From the NCBI GenBank assembly GCA_035384605.1, contig DAOOIV010000138.1, positions 1-12,489 of the forward strand: 12,489 bases of DNA. Direction: 5' to 3'. Positions within the stretch are counted from its first letter, which is position 1; each line of letters begins with the position of its first letter. Of this stretch, positions 6,710 through 12,489 are shown in pieces. The notes beneath the pieces are model-generated. The model was not told where the DNA came from and did not search any database. It was given only the letters and a program-made list of their open reading frames with translations. The stretch is from Phycisphaerae bacterium (GTDB lineage: Bacteria; Planctomycetota; Phycisphaerae; UBA1845; PWPN01). The position numbers and the translations under genes are program-made.

Positions 6710-7954
6710 TTACGTCCCAGGCCTATCGTACTGCAGCAACCGCCGCTCGCCCTCCAAGGCTCGTAGCGGCGTCAGATCCTGAGTCACTTCGAGAGTGCCC
6801 AGATACTCACCCTTGGGATCGCGCACCGCGAAGTAGCGGATGTGCACGAATCGACCGTGCAGGTTGATCCAGAACTCGGCTATGCTCTGCCGCCCCGATC
6901 GGAAATCGTCGAGAATCCGCTCCACCACGCCCACGCTGTCCGGCGGGTGGCAGTGCTGGACCTTGCGCCCGATGATTGCCTTGCTGCGAGCGAAAATGCG
7001 GCTGCTGCTCTCGGAGAAGAACCGAACCCGGTCTTCGGCGTCCACGAAGGTCAGATCCACCGGCAGCGTCGAGAACACGCCGACAAGCTGCTCGAAGGTC
7101 AGGCTGCCGGCCGGAAAAGCCACCGATCGGCCGTGAGGCAGTTCCGCCACCTCCTGAGCCTGCACGGACTCCGGCGGAGCATAACCGGTCCGCGGCTCGA
7201 CGAGACACCAGCCATACTCGGACGACTGCTGCCAGATCTGTCCCCATTCATCCTCCGTCAGCGTCTGGAGCGACATCGGCAGAAGAATGGTTTCCTCCTT
7301 GTCGATCATAGAACCGATCGCTGCCGCTGCCGTCGTCGCCGCGGGCTTGATCGCCGCAGCCGCGTGGCCGGCGTTTGCGTAGCTCTGTCGCAGCGTCGCC
7401 TGCAGCGTCTTGAGCGCTGCCCGGGCCTCATCATCTTTTCCCCACATCACTTTCGACGGCCCGGTGATCCCGTGCCGCTCAAGAACCGAGAAAAGCAAAT
7501 TTTCTTTCCGCTGGTAGTGCTTGTCGACGTCCATCAGGTCGTTGGCCGCCTGCCTCGCCCGACGCAGCGGCTGTCCCGGATCGTCGTCCGGCGGCAGCGC
7601 GGCCAGGTCGCTGACAGCCTTGTTCAGCTCATCCAGCGTGCGCCGGATGGCCGCGTTCTCGATACGAAACGTGTCCACCGGGTGCCCGGGTAGTACATCG
7701 CCCTCGGCTTGCTTGGTGAGGATATCCTGCACCACCGCGGCGTGAAGGTCGCACATGCTCTTGATTTCGTTGACCGTCACGCCCTCGGCCATAAGCTGCT
7801 GCTCCATGGCAGCGATCTCCCCCGGGCTGGCGTGACGCACGATCTCCGTGAGCTGGGCCCTCACCTCCTCGGGCTTGGCCCCATGATGAAGCTTCTGGAC
7901 AATCTCCTTCAGTGTCTGGATTCGCTTGGCACGATTGTCGATCAGTTCACTCAT
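6710..7954 (-). CDS. DUF438 - hemerythrin HHE - PAS domain protein
   Basis: This 414-residue cytoplasmic protein has three parts. Residues 1-80 are DUF438, ending in the conserved MCDLHAAVVQDIL. Residues about 91-235 are a hemerythrin-like (HHE) helical bundle with candidate di-iron ligands His91 and Glu99 (HPVDTFRIEN), His146 and Glu151 (DKHYQRKENLLF) and Glu220/221 (IDKEETILLPMS). Residues about 285-395 are a PAS domain of the DUF438-associated type, with FSTLPVDLTFVDAEDRVRFFS and GRKVQHCHPP. The family is thought to sense or detoxify oxygen, nitric oxide or redox change through the iron site, but I know no settled reaction. No output domain follows the PAS, so it may signal by protein contact. 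Its ATG overlaps the stop of the upstream Rrf2 gene (ATGA), so the two are co-translated. Confidence 0.88.
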   Translation of the reverse strand: MSELIDNRAKRIQTLKEIVQKLHHGAKPEEVRAQLTEIVRHASPGEIAAMEQQLMAEGVTVNEIKSMCDLHAAVVQDILTKQAEGDVLPGHPVDTFRIENAAIRRTLDELNKAVSDLAALPPDDDPGQPLRRARQAANDLMDVDKHYQRKENLLFSVLERHGITGPSKVMWGKDDEARAALKTLQATLRQSYANAGHAAAAIKPAATTAAAAIGSMIDKEETILLPMSLQTLTEDEWGQIWQQSSEYGWCLVEPRTGYAPPESVQAQEVAELPHGRSVAFPAGSLTFEQLVGVFSTLPVDLTFVDAEDRVRFFSESSSRIFARSKAIIGRKVQHCHPPDSVGVVERILDDFRSGRQSIAEFWINLHGRFVHIRYFAVRDPKGEYLGTLEVTQDLTPLRALEGERRLLQYDRPGT

Positions 7955-8424
7955 GGTTTACCCGTCTTGTCTTTGCCGACGGAAGGGGGACTTGTCCGTT
8001 CTTCTGAGATGGCAACGTCAGCGCGACCGTTTGGTTCCTGCAGCAATTGCGCAATGGTGACCGCCGCAAGAGCCTTCTCGAATGCCTCCGTCGCCTGGTT
8101 AAGTTGGCGGTGAAGTGGACAAAGCCGACCGTTATGAGATTCGATTCCAAGCGGGCATTGCCCAAGCCGGGCAAGCGGAGCCACCGCCTGAATGACTTGA
8201 AGCACCGAGATCTCACTGGCCTTGCGGGCCAGCCGGAAACCGCCGCGACGGCCCGAGCTTGAAACCACCAACCCATGACGCGCCAGGCCCTGGAGGACCT
8301 TGGACAGGTATCCGGCAGGAACTCTGGTGCTTTCCGCAATTGCGGCCGTACCCGCTGGAACATCATCTCGTGCTGCGAGCATAAGCACGGCGCGTAGCGC
8401 GTACTCGGCGGTCTGCGAAATCAT
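7951..8424 (-). CDS. Rrf2-family transcriptional regulator
   Basis: This 157-residue protein starts with the Rrf2 winged-helix signature MISQTAEYALRAVLMLA, continuing through IAESTRVPAGYLSKVLQGLARHGLV and GRRGGFRLAR. Rrf2 proteins such as NsrR and IscR bind DNA and sense nitric oxide or iron-sulfur status through a cluster held by three cysteines. Here the sensor loop reads CPLGIESHNGRLCPLH, with only Cys90 and Cys102, plus His97 and His105. If a cluster is bound, a histidine or another ligand must complete it. ATG 8424 is preceded by GGGTGG on the minus strand, and the Rrf2 signature begins exactly there; the open frame reaches 8568 but the extra residues match nothing. The last 30 residues form a polar tail. 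It probably controls itself and the overlapping DUF438 gene. Confidence 0.87.
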   Translation of the reverse strand: MISQTAEYALRAVLMLAARDDVPAGTAAIAESTRVPAGYLSKVLQGLARHGLVVSSSGRRGGFRLARKASEISVLQVIQAVAPLARLGQCPLGIESHNGRLCPLHRQLNQATEAFEKALAAVTIAQLLQEPNGRADVAISEERTSPPSVGKDKTGKP

Positions 8425-8448
8425 GACTGGCCCACCCTGCCCGATATT

Positions 8449-8463
8449 CTGAAACCCTGAAAC
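8449..8463 (-). promoter_or_regulatory. Direct repeat upstream of the Rrf2 gene, possible operator
   Basis: CTGAAAC occurs twice with an 8-base period (8449-8455 and 8457-8463) about 25-40 bases before the Rrf2 start. An Rrf2 protein could bind here to control its own operon. No convincing -35/-10 pair is visible on the minus strand, so this is only a candidate. Confidence 0.25.
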
Positions 8464-8790
8464 GGCCGATCTGGGTCTGCGCGTGGAACCAGCGCCGCAT
8501 CCAAGCCTAGGCAGCCAGCGCACGAATTTCAACATGGAGGTCCAGGTTTTATTGGGACGATCAGGCAAGTCGGCCGTCCTGCTCCCCCTGTGAACCCGAT
8601 GACGTCCTATGCATCTTGGTAGCCGCCCAACTGTCTCGCGACTGAGTGTCGGGTTGGCTTTTCAGGAGCCAGCTCGGCTCTGCGTGCAGGCCCAGTGTTG
8701 TTTGAAGATCGCCCATCATGATTGTTGCTGTTTTAGAAGCGCGGAGGGCCAACCGATAAGCGCCTTGCTTTCGATCATCGGGACTGCGGC
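8464..8790. other. Intergenic stretch without a supported gene
   Basis: This stretch separates the divergent Rrf2 and DksA-like genes. Short open frames exist on both strands (61 and 83 codons) but neither shows a family pattern or a good ribosome binding site. I see no RNA gene or clear hairpin. Confidence 0.5.
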
Positions 8791-8819
8791 TTGACAGTAC
8801 GGGTTTTCGCACCTATACT
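8791..8819 (+). promoter_or_regulatory. Near-consensus sigma-70 promoter of the DksA-like gene
   Basis: TTGACA (8791-8796) is a perfect -35 box. TATACT (8814-8819) matches the -10 consensus at five of six bases, and the spacer is exactly 17. Transcription should start near 8826, giving a leader of about 75 bases that is AT-richer than the surrounding DNA. Confidence 0.8.
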
Positions 8820-8900
8820 TTCAAGACGATAGCCTTAACTTTTCTTGTTGTGTTGCAAGAGGTTACGTTAATTTAGCGACCCGTTCGGTGCAGGTACACA

Positions 8901-9800
8901 GTGGGAAAGAAAACGACATTAGCCAAGGGTAAGAAGGCCAAAACGGCGGCCCGATCTTCCAAGGGGGCCCCCAAGGCGAAAGCTGCGCCGAGCCGGAAGC
9001 GATCCGCCAAGGACAAGCCTGACGAAAAGACTCTGAGGAACAAGTCGGCCGAAAAAGGGATCAAGGCCCCGGTCAAGACCCCGCTGGGTGCGTCGGGAGA
9101 CAAGACCAAGGCGCCCAAGGCATCGGCGAAGGCACAGAAGGCCGATAAGCTGGTCAAATCGAGCTCTGCCGAGACCAAGACTGCGGGTAAGACCGCCTCG
9201 CGAGACAAGTCGACAGGCCAGCCAACCACTCCAGCCAAAACGAGTCCGGGACCGTCAAAGCCGATCCCGGAGCCGCGGGAGATTGCTGGCCTTCCGAAAC
9301 TCCCTGCGTTTGGGAGCATTTTCGAGCGCCCGAGCCGCAAGGACGCCAAGAAGCCTAAAACCAGCGAAGATGGTGGGAACGGCGAACCATCTGACGATTC
9401 ATCGTCTGAGACCCTCGCCAGGACCTATCTGTCTGATGCCGAATTGGAGGAGTTTCGCCAACTGCTGCTCAGCAAGAGGCAGGAAATCGTCCGAGACGTA
9501 ACGAATCTGGAAGATGAGGCCATTCGCCAAGCTTCCGGTGCCAGCACCAGCTCAAGCATGCCGATTCACATGGCCGACCTTGGGACGGACACATGGGAGC
9601 AGGAACTCACCCTTGGCTTGATTGAAAACGAAAGAAACCTGCTCCGAGAAATCGACGAGGCAATCGAGAGAATCGACAACCGTACTTACGGCATCTGCTT
9701 GGCGACCAACAAGCGCATCTCAAAGGCTCGCCTCCAAGCCAAGCCCTGGGCTAAGTACTGCATCGAATACGCCCGCAGACGGGAACTCGGGCTGGCTTGA
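8901..9800 (+). CDS. TraR/DksA-like protein with Lys/Ala-rich histone-H1-like N-terminal tail
   Basis: This 299-residue protein has two unlike halves. Residues 1-120 are low complexity, rich in Lys, Ala, Ser, Thr and Pro (GKKAKTAARSSKGAPKAKAA), like histone H1-type DNA-binding tails. Residues about 175-299 are a DksA/TraR domain: a coiled-coil arm from LSDAELEEFRQLLLSKRQEI to IDEAIERIDN, then the zinc-finger region YGICLATNKRISKARLQA...PWAKYCIEYARRRE. DksA proteins bind in the RNA polymerase secondary channel. Only two of the four usual cysteines remain (Cys266, Cys287), so zinc binding is unlikely. The GTG start is forced by an in-frame TAG 27 bases upstream. A strong promoter precedes it and lspA follows; dksA-like genes next to lspA are a familiar arrangement. 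A combined nucleoid and polymerase role is inference. Confidence 0.85.
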   Translation: MGKKTTLAKGKKAKTAARSSKGAPKAKAAPSRKRSAKDKPDEKTLRNKSAEKGIKAPVKTPLGASGDKTKAPKASAKAQKADKLVKSSSAETKTAGKTASRDKSTGQPTTPAKTSPGPSKPIPEPREIAGLPKLPAFGSIFERPSRKDAKKPKTSEDGGNGEPSDDSSSETLARTYLSDAELEEFRQLLLSKRQEIVRDVTNLEDEAIRQASGASTSSSMPIHMADLGTDTWEQELTLGLIENERNLLREIDEAIERIDNRTYGICLATNKRISKARLQAKPWAKYCIEYARRRELGLA

Positions 9801-9853
9801 TTCGGCCAATGTGGCTACAATCCTCGCTCCTTGGTACCTCACGATGAGGAATC

Positions 9854-9922
9854 TGCGTGTTTTGCGTATATGTTTCTCCGTGACGGTTTCGTTCGGTTGC
9901 GACCCGCCAAGAGGCGGTCCAA
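9854..9922 (+). repeat. Dispersed intergenic repeat with hairpin, copy B
   Basis: This is the second copy of the element at 1250-1318, in the same orientation and starting 54 bases after the DksA-like stop. The shared blocks are TGCG, TTTTGCG, ATGTTTC, GGTTGCG, CCCGC and AGGCGGTCC. The hairpin is kept as CCGCC (9904-9908), loop AAGA, GGCGG (9913-9917), although the bases differ from copy A. The rest of 9801-10044 holds no gene; a perfect AGGAGG at 10017-10022 has no start codon at a working distance. Confidence 0.6.
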
Positions 9923-10044
9923 CTTGGTCAGAAAGGCTTCCAGCCCCACGGCGACCGGCCGGTAGGCGATGAGTGTCGGCGTTTTCTGACCAACGCGGTT
10001 GTCCCCCTTCGGAAACAGGAGGCGGTCACAGACTTCGGGAACTC

Positions 10045-10839
10045 ATGGCGGAGCGCACAAGTCATTGCATTCCAAGTGGTTCGGCAGAAAGCTCCGAACA
10101 AAGTTTCGTTTCGGCGATTCGTTCTCCGGCATCGCACGTCCGGCTGTGGCTGGTCGCCATTATCGGCCTCGTGGTTGACCTGTGGACCAAGCATTGGGCC
10201 TTCAGCAATGTTGACCCAGACACGGGCATCGTCATCGTCAGGAACCTTGCCAGGTTTCAGCGGTCGTTGAACACTGGTGCGTTGTTCGGTTTGGGCAAAG
10301 GGTGGACGCCGGTGTTTGTCGTCGCATCGTTTCTCGCGCTGGCTTTTGTGCTCTACCTGTTTGTTCAGAGCGGGAGGGAACGATGGAGCCTCCACATCGC
10401 CTTGGGGCTGGTTCTGGCCGGAGCGCTCGGCAACCTGCATGATCGTATCTTCGTGATCGTCGATGTCGTGCAATACGCTGATCGTCAGGGAAGAAAACGA
10501 GAACCTGAGGCCGGGCTGATCAATGAGGCAAAGAGCGATGACAAGTATCTGGTGCTCGAAAACTACCCGGAACGAAGCAGCCGTTTTTTGATCGAAAGAG
10601 ACCGGATCATTCGCACTTGGCGGCAAGGCGTGGTCCGCGACTTCGTCAAGATGGAGCCGCGAATTCCGCTGGGCGGTGGTCGATGGAAGCCTATCTGGCC
10701 CTGGGTGTACAACGTCGCCGATGTGCTCCTGGTTGCTGGGGTGGCAATTCTGTTGCTCAACTTCTGGAGAGAAAGGCGGGAGATGCGGGCGGCACGGGCA
10801 AAACAAGAGGCCGCGGCATCCGCAGGCAAGTCCGGCTGA
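10045..10839 (+). CDS. lspA: Lipoprotein signal peptidase (signal peptidase II) with large insertion
   Basis: LspA is an inner-membrane aspartyl protease that removes signal peptides from prolipoproteins after lipid attachment. The family motifs are present in order: DLWTK (45-49), NTGALFG (76-82), GNLHDR (129-134) with catalytic Asp133, VVRDFV (206-211 region) and VYNVADVLL (221-229) with catalytic Asp226. Four hydrophobic helices are visible at about 33-50, 87-108, 115-133 and 220-240. At 264 residues it is about 100 longer than usual. There is a 30-residue polar N-terminal extension and, between the GNLHDR and VRDFV motifs, a charged insertion of roughly 65 residues where the family normally has a few. 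ATG 10045 was chosen; GTG 9973 would extend it by 24 residues without similarity. ribD follows after 27 bases, so the two are likely co-transcribed. Confidence 0.88.
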   Translation: MAERTSHCIPSGSAESSEQSFVSAIRSPASHVRLWLVAIIGLVVDLWTKHWAFSNVDPDTGIVIVRNLARFQRSLNTGALFGLGKGWTPVFVVASFLALAFVLYLFVQSGRERWSLHIALGLVLAGALGNLHDRIFVIVDVVQYADRQGRKREPEAGLINEAKSDDKYLVLENYPERSSRFLIERDRIIRTWRQGVVRDFVKMEPRIPLGGGRWKPIWPWVYNVADVLLVAGVAILLLNFWRERREMRAARAKQEAAASAGKSG

Positions 10840-10866
10840 TCACGGGCAGGTAAAGGTCCGTTCGCC

Positions 10867-11982
10867 ATGCCTGAAACCTTCACCCAACAAGAGTACGTCT
10901 GGATGCGGCGGGCATTGGCTCTCGCTGTCCGAGGACGCGGAAGCGTCGAGCCCAACCCGATGGTGGGCTGCGTTCTGGTCCGCGGTGGCCGGATCATAGG
11001 CGAAGGCTACCACCGGCGATATGGCGGCCCCCATGCCGAGGTGAACGCCCTCAAGAATGCCGGGCGGCTCGCGCGAGGCGCAACCGCCTACGTGACCCTC
11101 GAACCATGCTGCCATTACGGAAAGACGCCGCCTTGCACGGATGCCCTGATCGCGGCTGGTGTCAAGCGGGTGGTTCTGGCAATGCGAGACGAGTTGCCTC
11201 CCGTCAGCGGCCGAAGCGTTGCGATCCTTCGGAAGTCCGGCATCCGGGTCAGCGTCGGGTTGTGCGAGGATCAGGCCCGACACCTCAATGCCCCTTACCT
11301 CAAACTCAAGGGGAGCGGCCGGCCGTGGGTCATTCTCAAGTGGGCCCAGAGCATCGACGGCAAGATCGCCACACGAACAGGAGACTCCAAGTGGATCAGC
11401 GGTGAGGAATCCCGGCGATATGCCCACAAGCTTCGTGGCCGGGTGGATGCGATCATCGTCGGGGTCGCAACCGTCGTCGCCGACGACCCCGCTCTGACCT
11501 GTCGGCACGGCAAGCCCCGACGAACCGCAACCCGCGTGGTGATCGATCCGAGGTTGCGTACGCCGCCGGACGCCCGACTGATTCGAACGGCCGACAAGGT
11601 CCCCACCATCATCGTCACCGACCGCCGTCAGACCAACTCGGCGAAGGCACGTCGTCTGGCCAGACTGGGTGCGGAGGTTCTCGGTCTGCGCTCCCGGCGA
11701 TCGGGCCTGGATGTGGACGGTCTGCTGAGAGAGCTGGGACGCCGCCGGATGACAAACGTGATGGTCGAGGGCGGCGGGCGGACGTTGGGCACTTTCGTTG
11801 ACGCCGGCTTGGCTGATGAGGCAGTGGTTTTCGTCTCGCGCCGTCTGATCGGCGGCCGCCAAGCCACCTCGGCACTGGCCGGCAATGGTCCCGCCCGTGT
11901 TGCCGACTCGCCCCGGCCCATCTGGACGAAGCTTACTCACTGCGGGGAAGACGACGTCTATCACCTGCGTTTGACGCGCTGA
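10867..11982 (+). CDS. ribD: Bifunctional riboflavin biosynthesis deaminase/reductase RibD
   Basis: This 371-residue protein has the standard length and two-domain layout of RibD, which deaminates the pyrimidine product of GTP cyclohydrolase II and then reduces its ribose with NADPH, steps two and three of riboflavin synthesis. The N-terminal deaminase domain (1-145) has the zinc site His56-Ala-Glu58 (PHAEVNAL) and PCCHYGKTPPC with Cys81 and Cys90. The C-terminal reductase domain starts near 153 with PWVILKWAQSIDGKIATRTGDSKWIS and includes RVDAIIVGVATVVADDPALT and VEGGG (300-304). All visible key residues are intact. ATG 10867 begins a few residues before the conserved YVWMRRALALA. It lies 27 bases after lspA on the same strand. 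No FMN riboswitch is visible and no other rib gene lies in the window. Confidence 0.95.
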   Translation: MPETFTQQEYVWMRRALALAVRGRGSVEPNPMVGCVLVRGGRIIGEGYHRRYGGPHAEVNALKNAGRLARGATAYVTLEPCCHYGKTPPCTDALIAAGVKRVVLAMRDELPPVSGRSVAILRKSGIRVSVGLCEDQARHLNAPYLKLKGSGRPWVILKWAQSIDGKIATRTGDSKWISGEESRRYAHKLRGRVDAIIVGVATVVADDPALTCRHGKPRRTATRVVIDPRLRTPPDARLIRTADKVPTIIVTDRRQTNSAKARRLARLGAEVLGLRSRRSGLDVDGLLRELGRRRMTNVMVEGGGRTLGTFVDAGLADEAVVFVSRRLIGGRQATSALAGNGPARVADSPRPIWTKLTHCGEDDVYHLRLTR

Positions 11983-12084
11983 TCTTGAACAGGTTCCGGC
12001 ATCGCAGCTTTGGCCAACCCGCAAGTACGGCGGCCGGATCGAACGGGCGATTGCGCTGCGCGTTTGATGGTCCGGATTCGCCGT

Positions 12085-12116
12085 AAAGCGTTGTCCAAGT
12101 AAAGCGATGTCCAAGT
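12085..12116 (+). repeat. Tandem duplication of a 16-base unit
   Basis: AAAGCGTTGTCCAAGT (12085-12100) is followed at once by AAAGCGATGTCCAAGT (12101-12116), differing at one base. It sits in the gene-free stretch after ribD. Confidence 0.8.
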
Positions 12117-12142
12117 GAGGCAGGCACCCTTGTCGGGCTTCT

Positions 12143-12164
12143 GGCCACTGACCGGCCGGTGGCC
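12143..12164. repeat. Hairpin in the region after ribD
   Basis: GGCCAC (12143-12148) pairs with GTGGCC (12159-12164); the loop contains the palindrome CCGGCCGG. It is 160 bases past ribD and lacks a T tract, so it is not a convincing terminator for that gene. Confidence 0.4.
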
Positions 12165-12233
12165 CATGTATTCGGCAAAGCACAGCTACGCCGGATGGGC
12201 GCGTTGTCGATGATAGATTGCGGGGTCCCCCAT

Positions 12234-12272
12234 TGCGCCAGCGGCTTGCCCGGCGTCGCCTCAAGGCGAAGC
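12234..12272 (+). repeat. Diverged second copy of the palindromic element found in rlmI
   Basis: This stretch aligns with 2096-2134 inside rlmI at 32 bases, with three one-base gaps, in a hand alignment. The shared blocks are GCCAG, GGCTTGCC, CGGCGT and GCGAAG. The left arm seen in the rlmI copy is not recognisable here, so this copy may be partial. Confidence 0.5.
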
Positions 12273-12353
12273 TCGGGTGGCGAACGGAATCCTTCACACG
12301 CAGGGTGGCCCGTAGATCACACAGATTGACATGGACGGGATGAAGAACAAGTG

Positions 12354-12375
12354 GGGCCGACGCCCTCGTCGGCCC
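12354..12375. repeat. Hairpin repeat, copy 1
   Basis: GGGCCGAC and GTCGGCCC form a perfect 8-base stem around the loop GCCCTC. An identical 22-base unit occurs at 12422-12443. Confidence 0.85.
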
Positions 12376-12421
12376 ATCTTGAGCTCCGCTCGACCGAGAA
12401 CCCCTTCTCGGCCGAACAGTA

Positions 12422-12443
12422 GGGCCGACGCCCTCGTCGGCCC
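12422..12443. repeat. Hairpin repeat, copy 2
   Basis: This is identical over 22 bases to the unit at 12354-12375, in the same orientation and 68 bases further on. It ends two bases before the GTGCG of the putative intron start. Confidence 0.85.
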
Positions 12444-12445
12444 CA

Positions 12446-12489
12446 GTGCGTCTGAGAGTGTACTCGATCAGAGGGGTGCAAGTCCCCTC
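12446..12489 (+). ncRNA. Possible 5' end of a group II intron (cut by window edge)
   Basis: The segment begins with GTGCG, matching the GUGYG 5' end of group II introns. It ends with a strong stem-loop, GAGGGG-TGCAA-GTCCCCTC, of the GTGCAAGTCC type that I associate with domain I of bacterial group II introns. It starts just after a perfect hairpin, and class C group II introns favour insertion beside hairpins. Only 44 bases are visible, so the call is tentative. Confidence 0.35.

Noticed and set aside
8561..8812. Possible small gene on the minus strand in the Rrf2/DksA-like intergenic region
   Set aside because: It has no family pattern and no clear ribosome binding site, and it overlaps the strong promoter of the opposite gene.
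10017..10022. Perfect AGGAGG as ribosome binding site for lspA or a small gene
   Set aside because: No ATG, GTG or TTG occurs 5-12 bases downstream; lspA's ATG is 22 bases away.
9928..10806. Open frame of 292 codons on the minus strand
   Set aside because: It is antisense to lspA, which carries all family motifs; the translation has low-complexity composition and no ribosome binding site.
10840..12297. Open frame of 485 codons on the minus strand
   Set aside because: It runs antisense through ribD, whose motifs are complete; the minus-strand translation is Arg/Pro/Ser-rich and matches no family. It is a by-product of GC-rich codon use.
12446..12489. Cobalamin riboswitch or tRNA T-arm
   Set aside because: The GGTGCAAGTCC motif resembles part of a B12 riboswitch, but the GGGAA that should precede it is missing. 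The T-loop reading has G where tRNA needs T/pseudouridine.
11983..12489. CRISPR array
   Set aside because: The repeats here are too few, unequal in size and self-complementary, with no regular spacers.

Overview
This is a GC-rich bacterial segment, probably chromosomal. The best guess for its source is a planctomycete or a close PVC relative. That is an inference from three things: a Lys/Ala-rich histone-H1-like tail fused to a cysteine-poor TraR/DksA domain, a signal peptidase II with a large insertion, and many short palindromic repeats between genes. No rRNA or tRNA gene is present to confirm it. Most genes are ordinary chromosomal ones; the left end and right end are accessory in character.

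Layout. Positions 2-760 hold the 3' end of an Rhs/YD-repeat gene: the core motif followed by a variable Gly-rich tail of about 180 residues. A small two-helix membrane protein follows (847-1230), which makes the pair a candidate polymorphic toxin and immunity protein. Next is an RlmI-type 23S rRNA methyltransferase (1495-2871) that carries an in-frame palindromic repeat insertion and is flanked by two inverted copies of a small GAATGG-type repeat. A VapBC toxin-antitoxin operon (3038-3660) with its own promoter comes next, then two putatively exported hydrolases: an alpha/beta-hydrolase esterase (3763-4785) and a metallo-beta-lactamase-fold protein with an N-terminal beta domain (4811-6202).

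Positions 6371-8424 form a redox or nitrosative-stress module. A DUF1858 protein faces, across a hairpin, a two-gene operon on the minus strand: an Rrf2-type regulator whose stop overlaps the start of a DUF438-hemerythrin-PAS protein. A 476-base intergenic region then leads to a near-consensus sigma-70 promoter driving the TraR/DksA-like gene (8901-9800). It is followed by lspA (10045-10839) and ribD (10867-11982), which probably form one co-oriented cluster.

The last 507 bases have no gene but are dense in structure: a 16-base tandem duplication, hairpins, a second copy of the palindrome found in rlmI, two identical hairpin repeats, and, running off the window edge, a GTGCG start plus a stem-loop that could be the 5' end of a group II intron. 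A separate intergenic repeat with a conserved hairpin occurs twice (about 1250-1318 and 9854-9922), each time downstream of a plus-strand gene. Nothing here is proven to be a new system. The strongest leads are the Rhs tail with its neighbour, the repeat insertion inside rlmI, and the repeat families.
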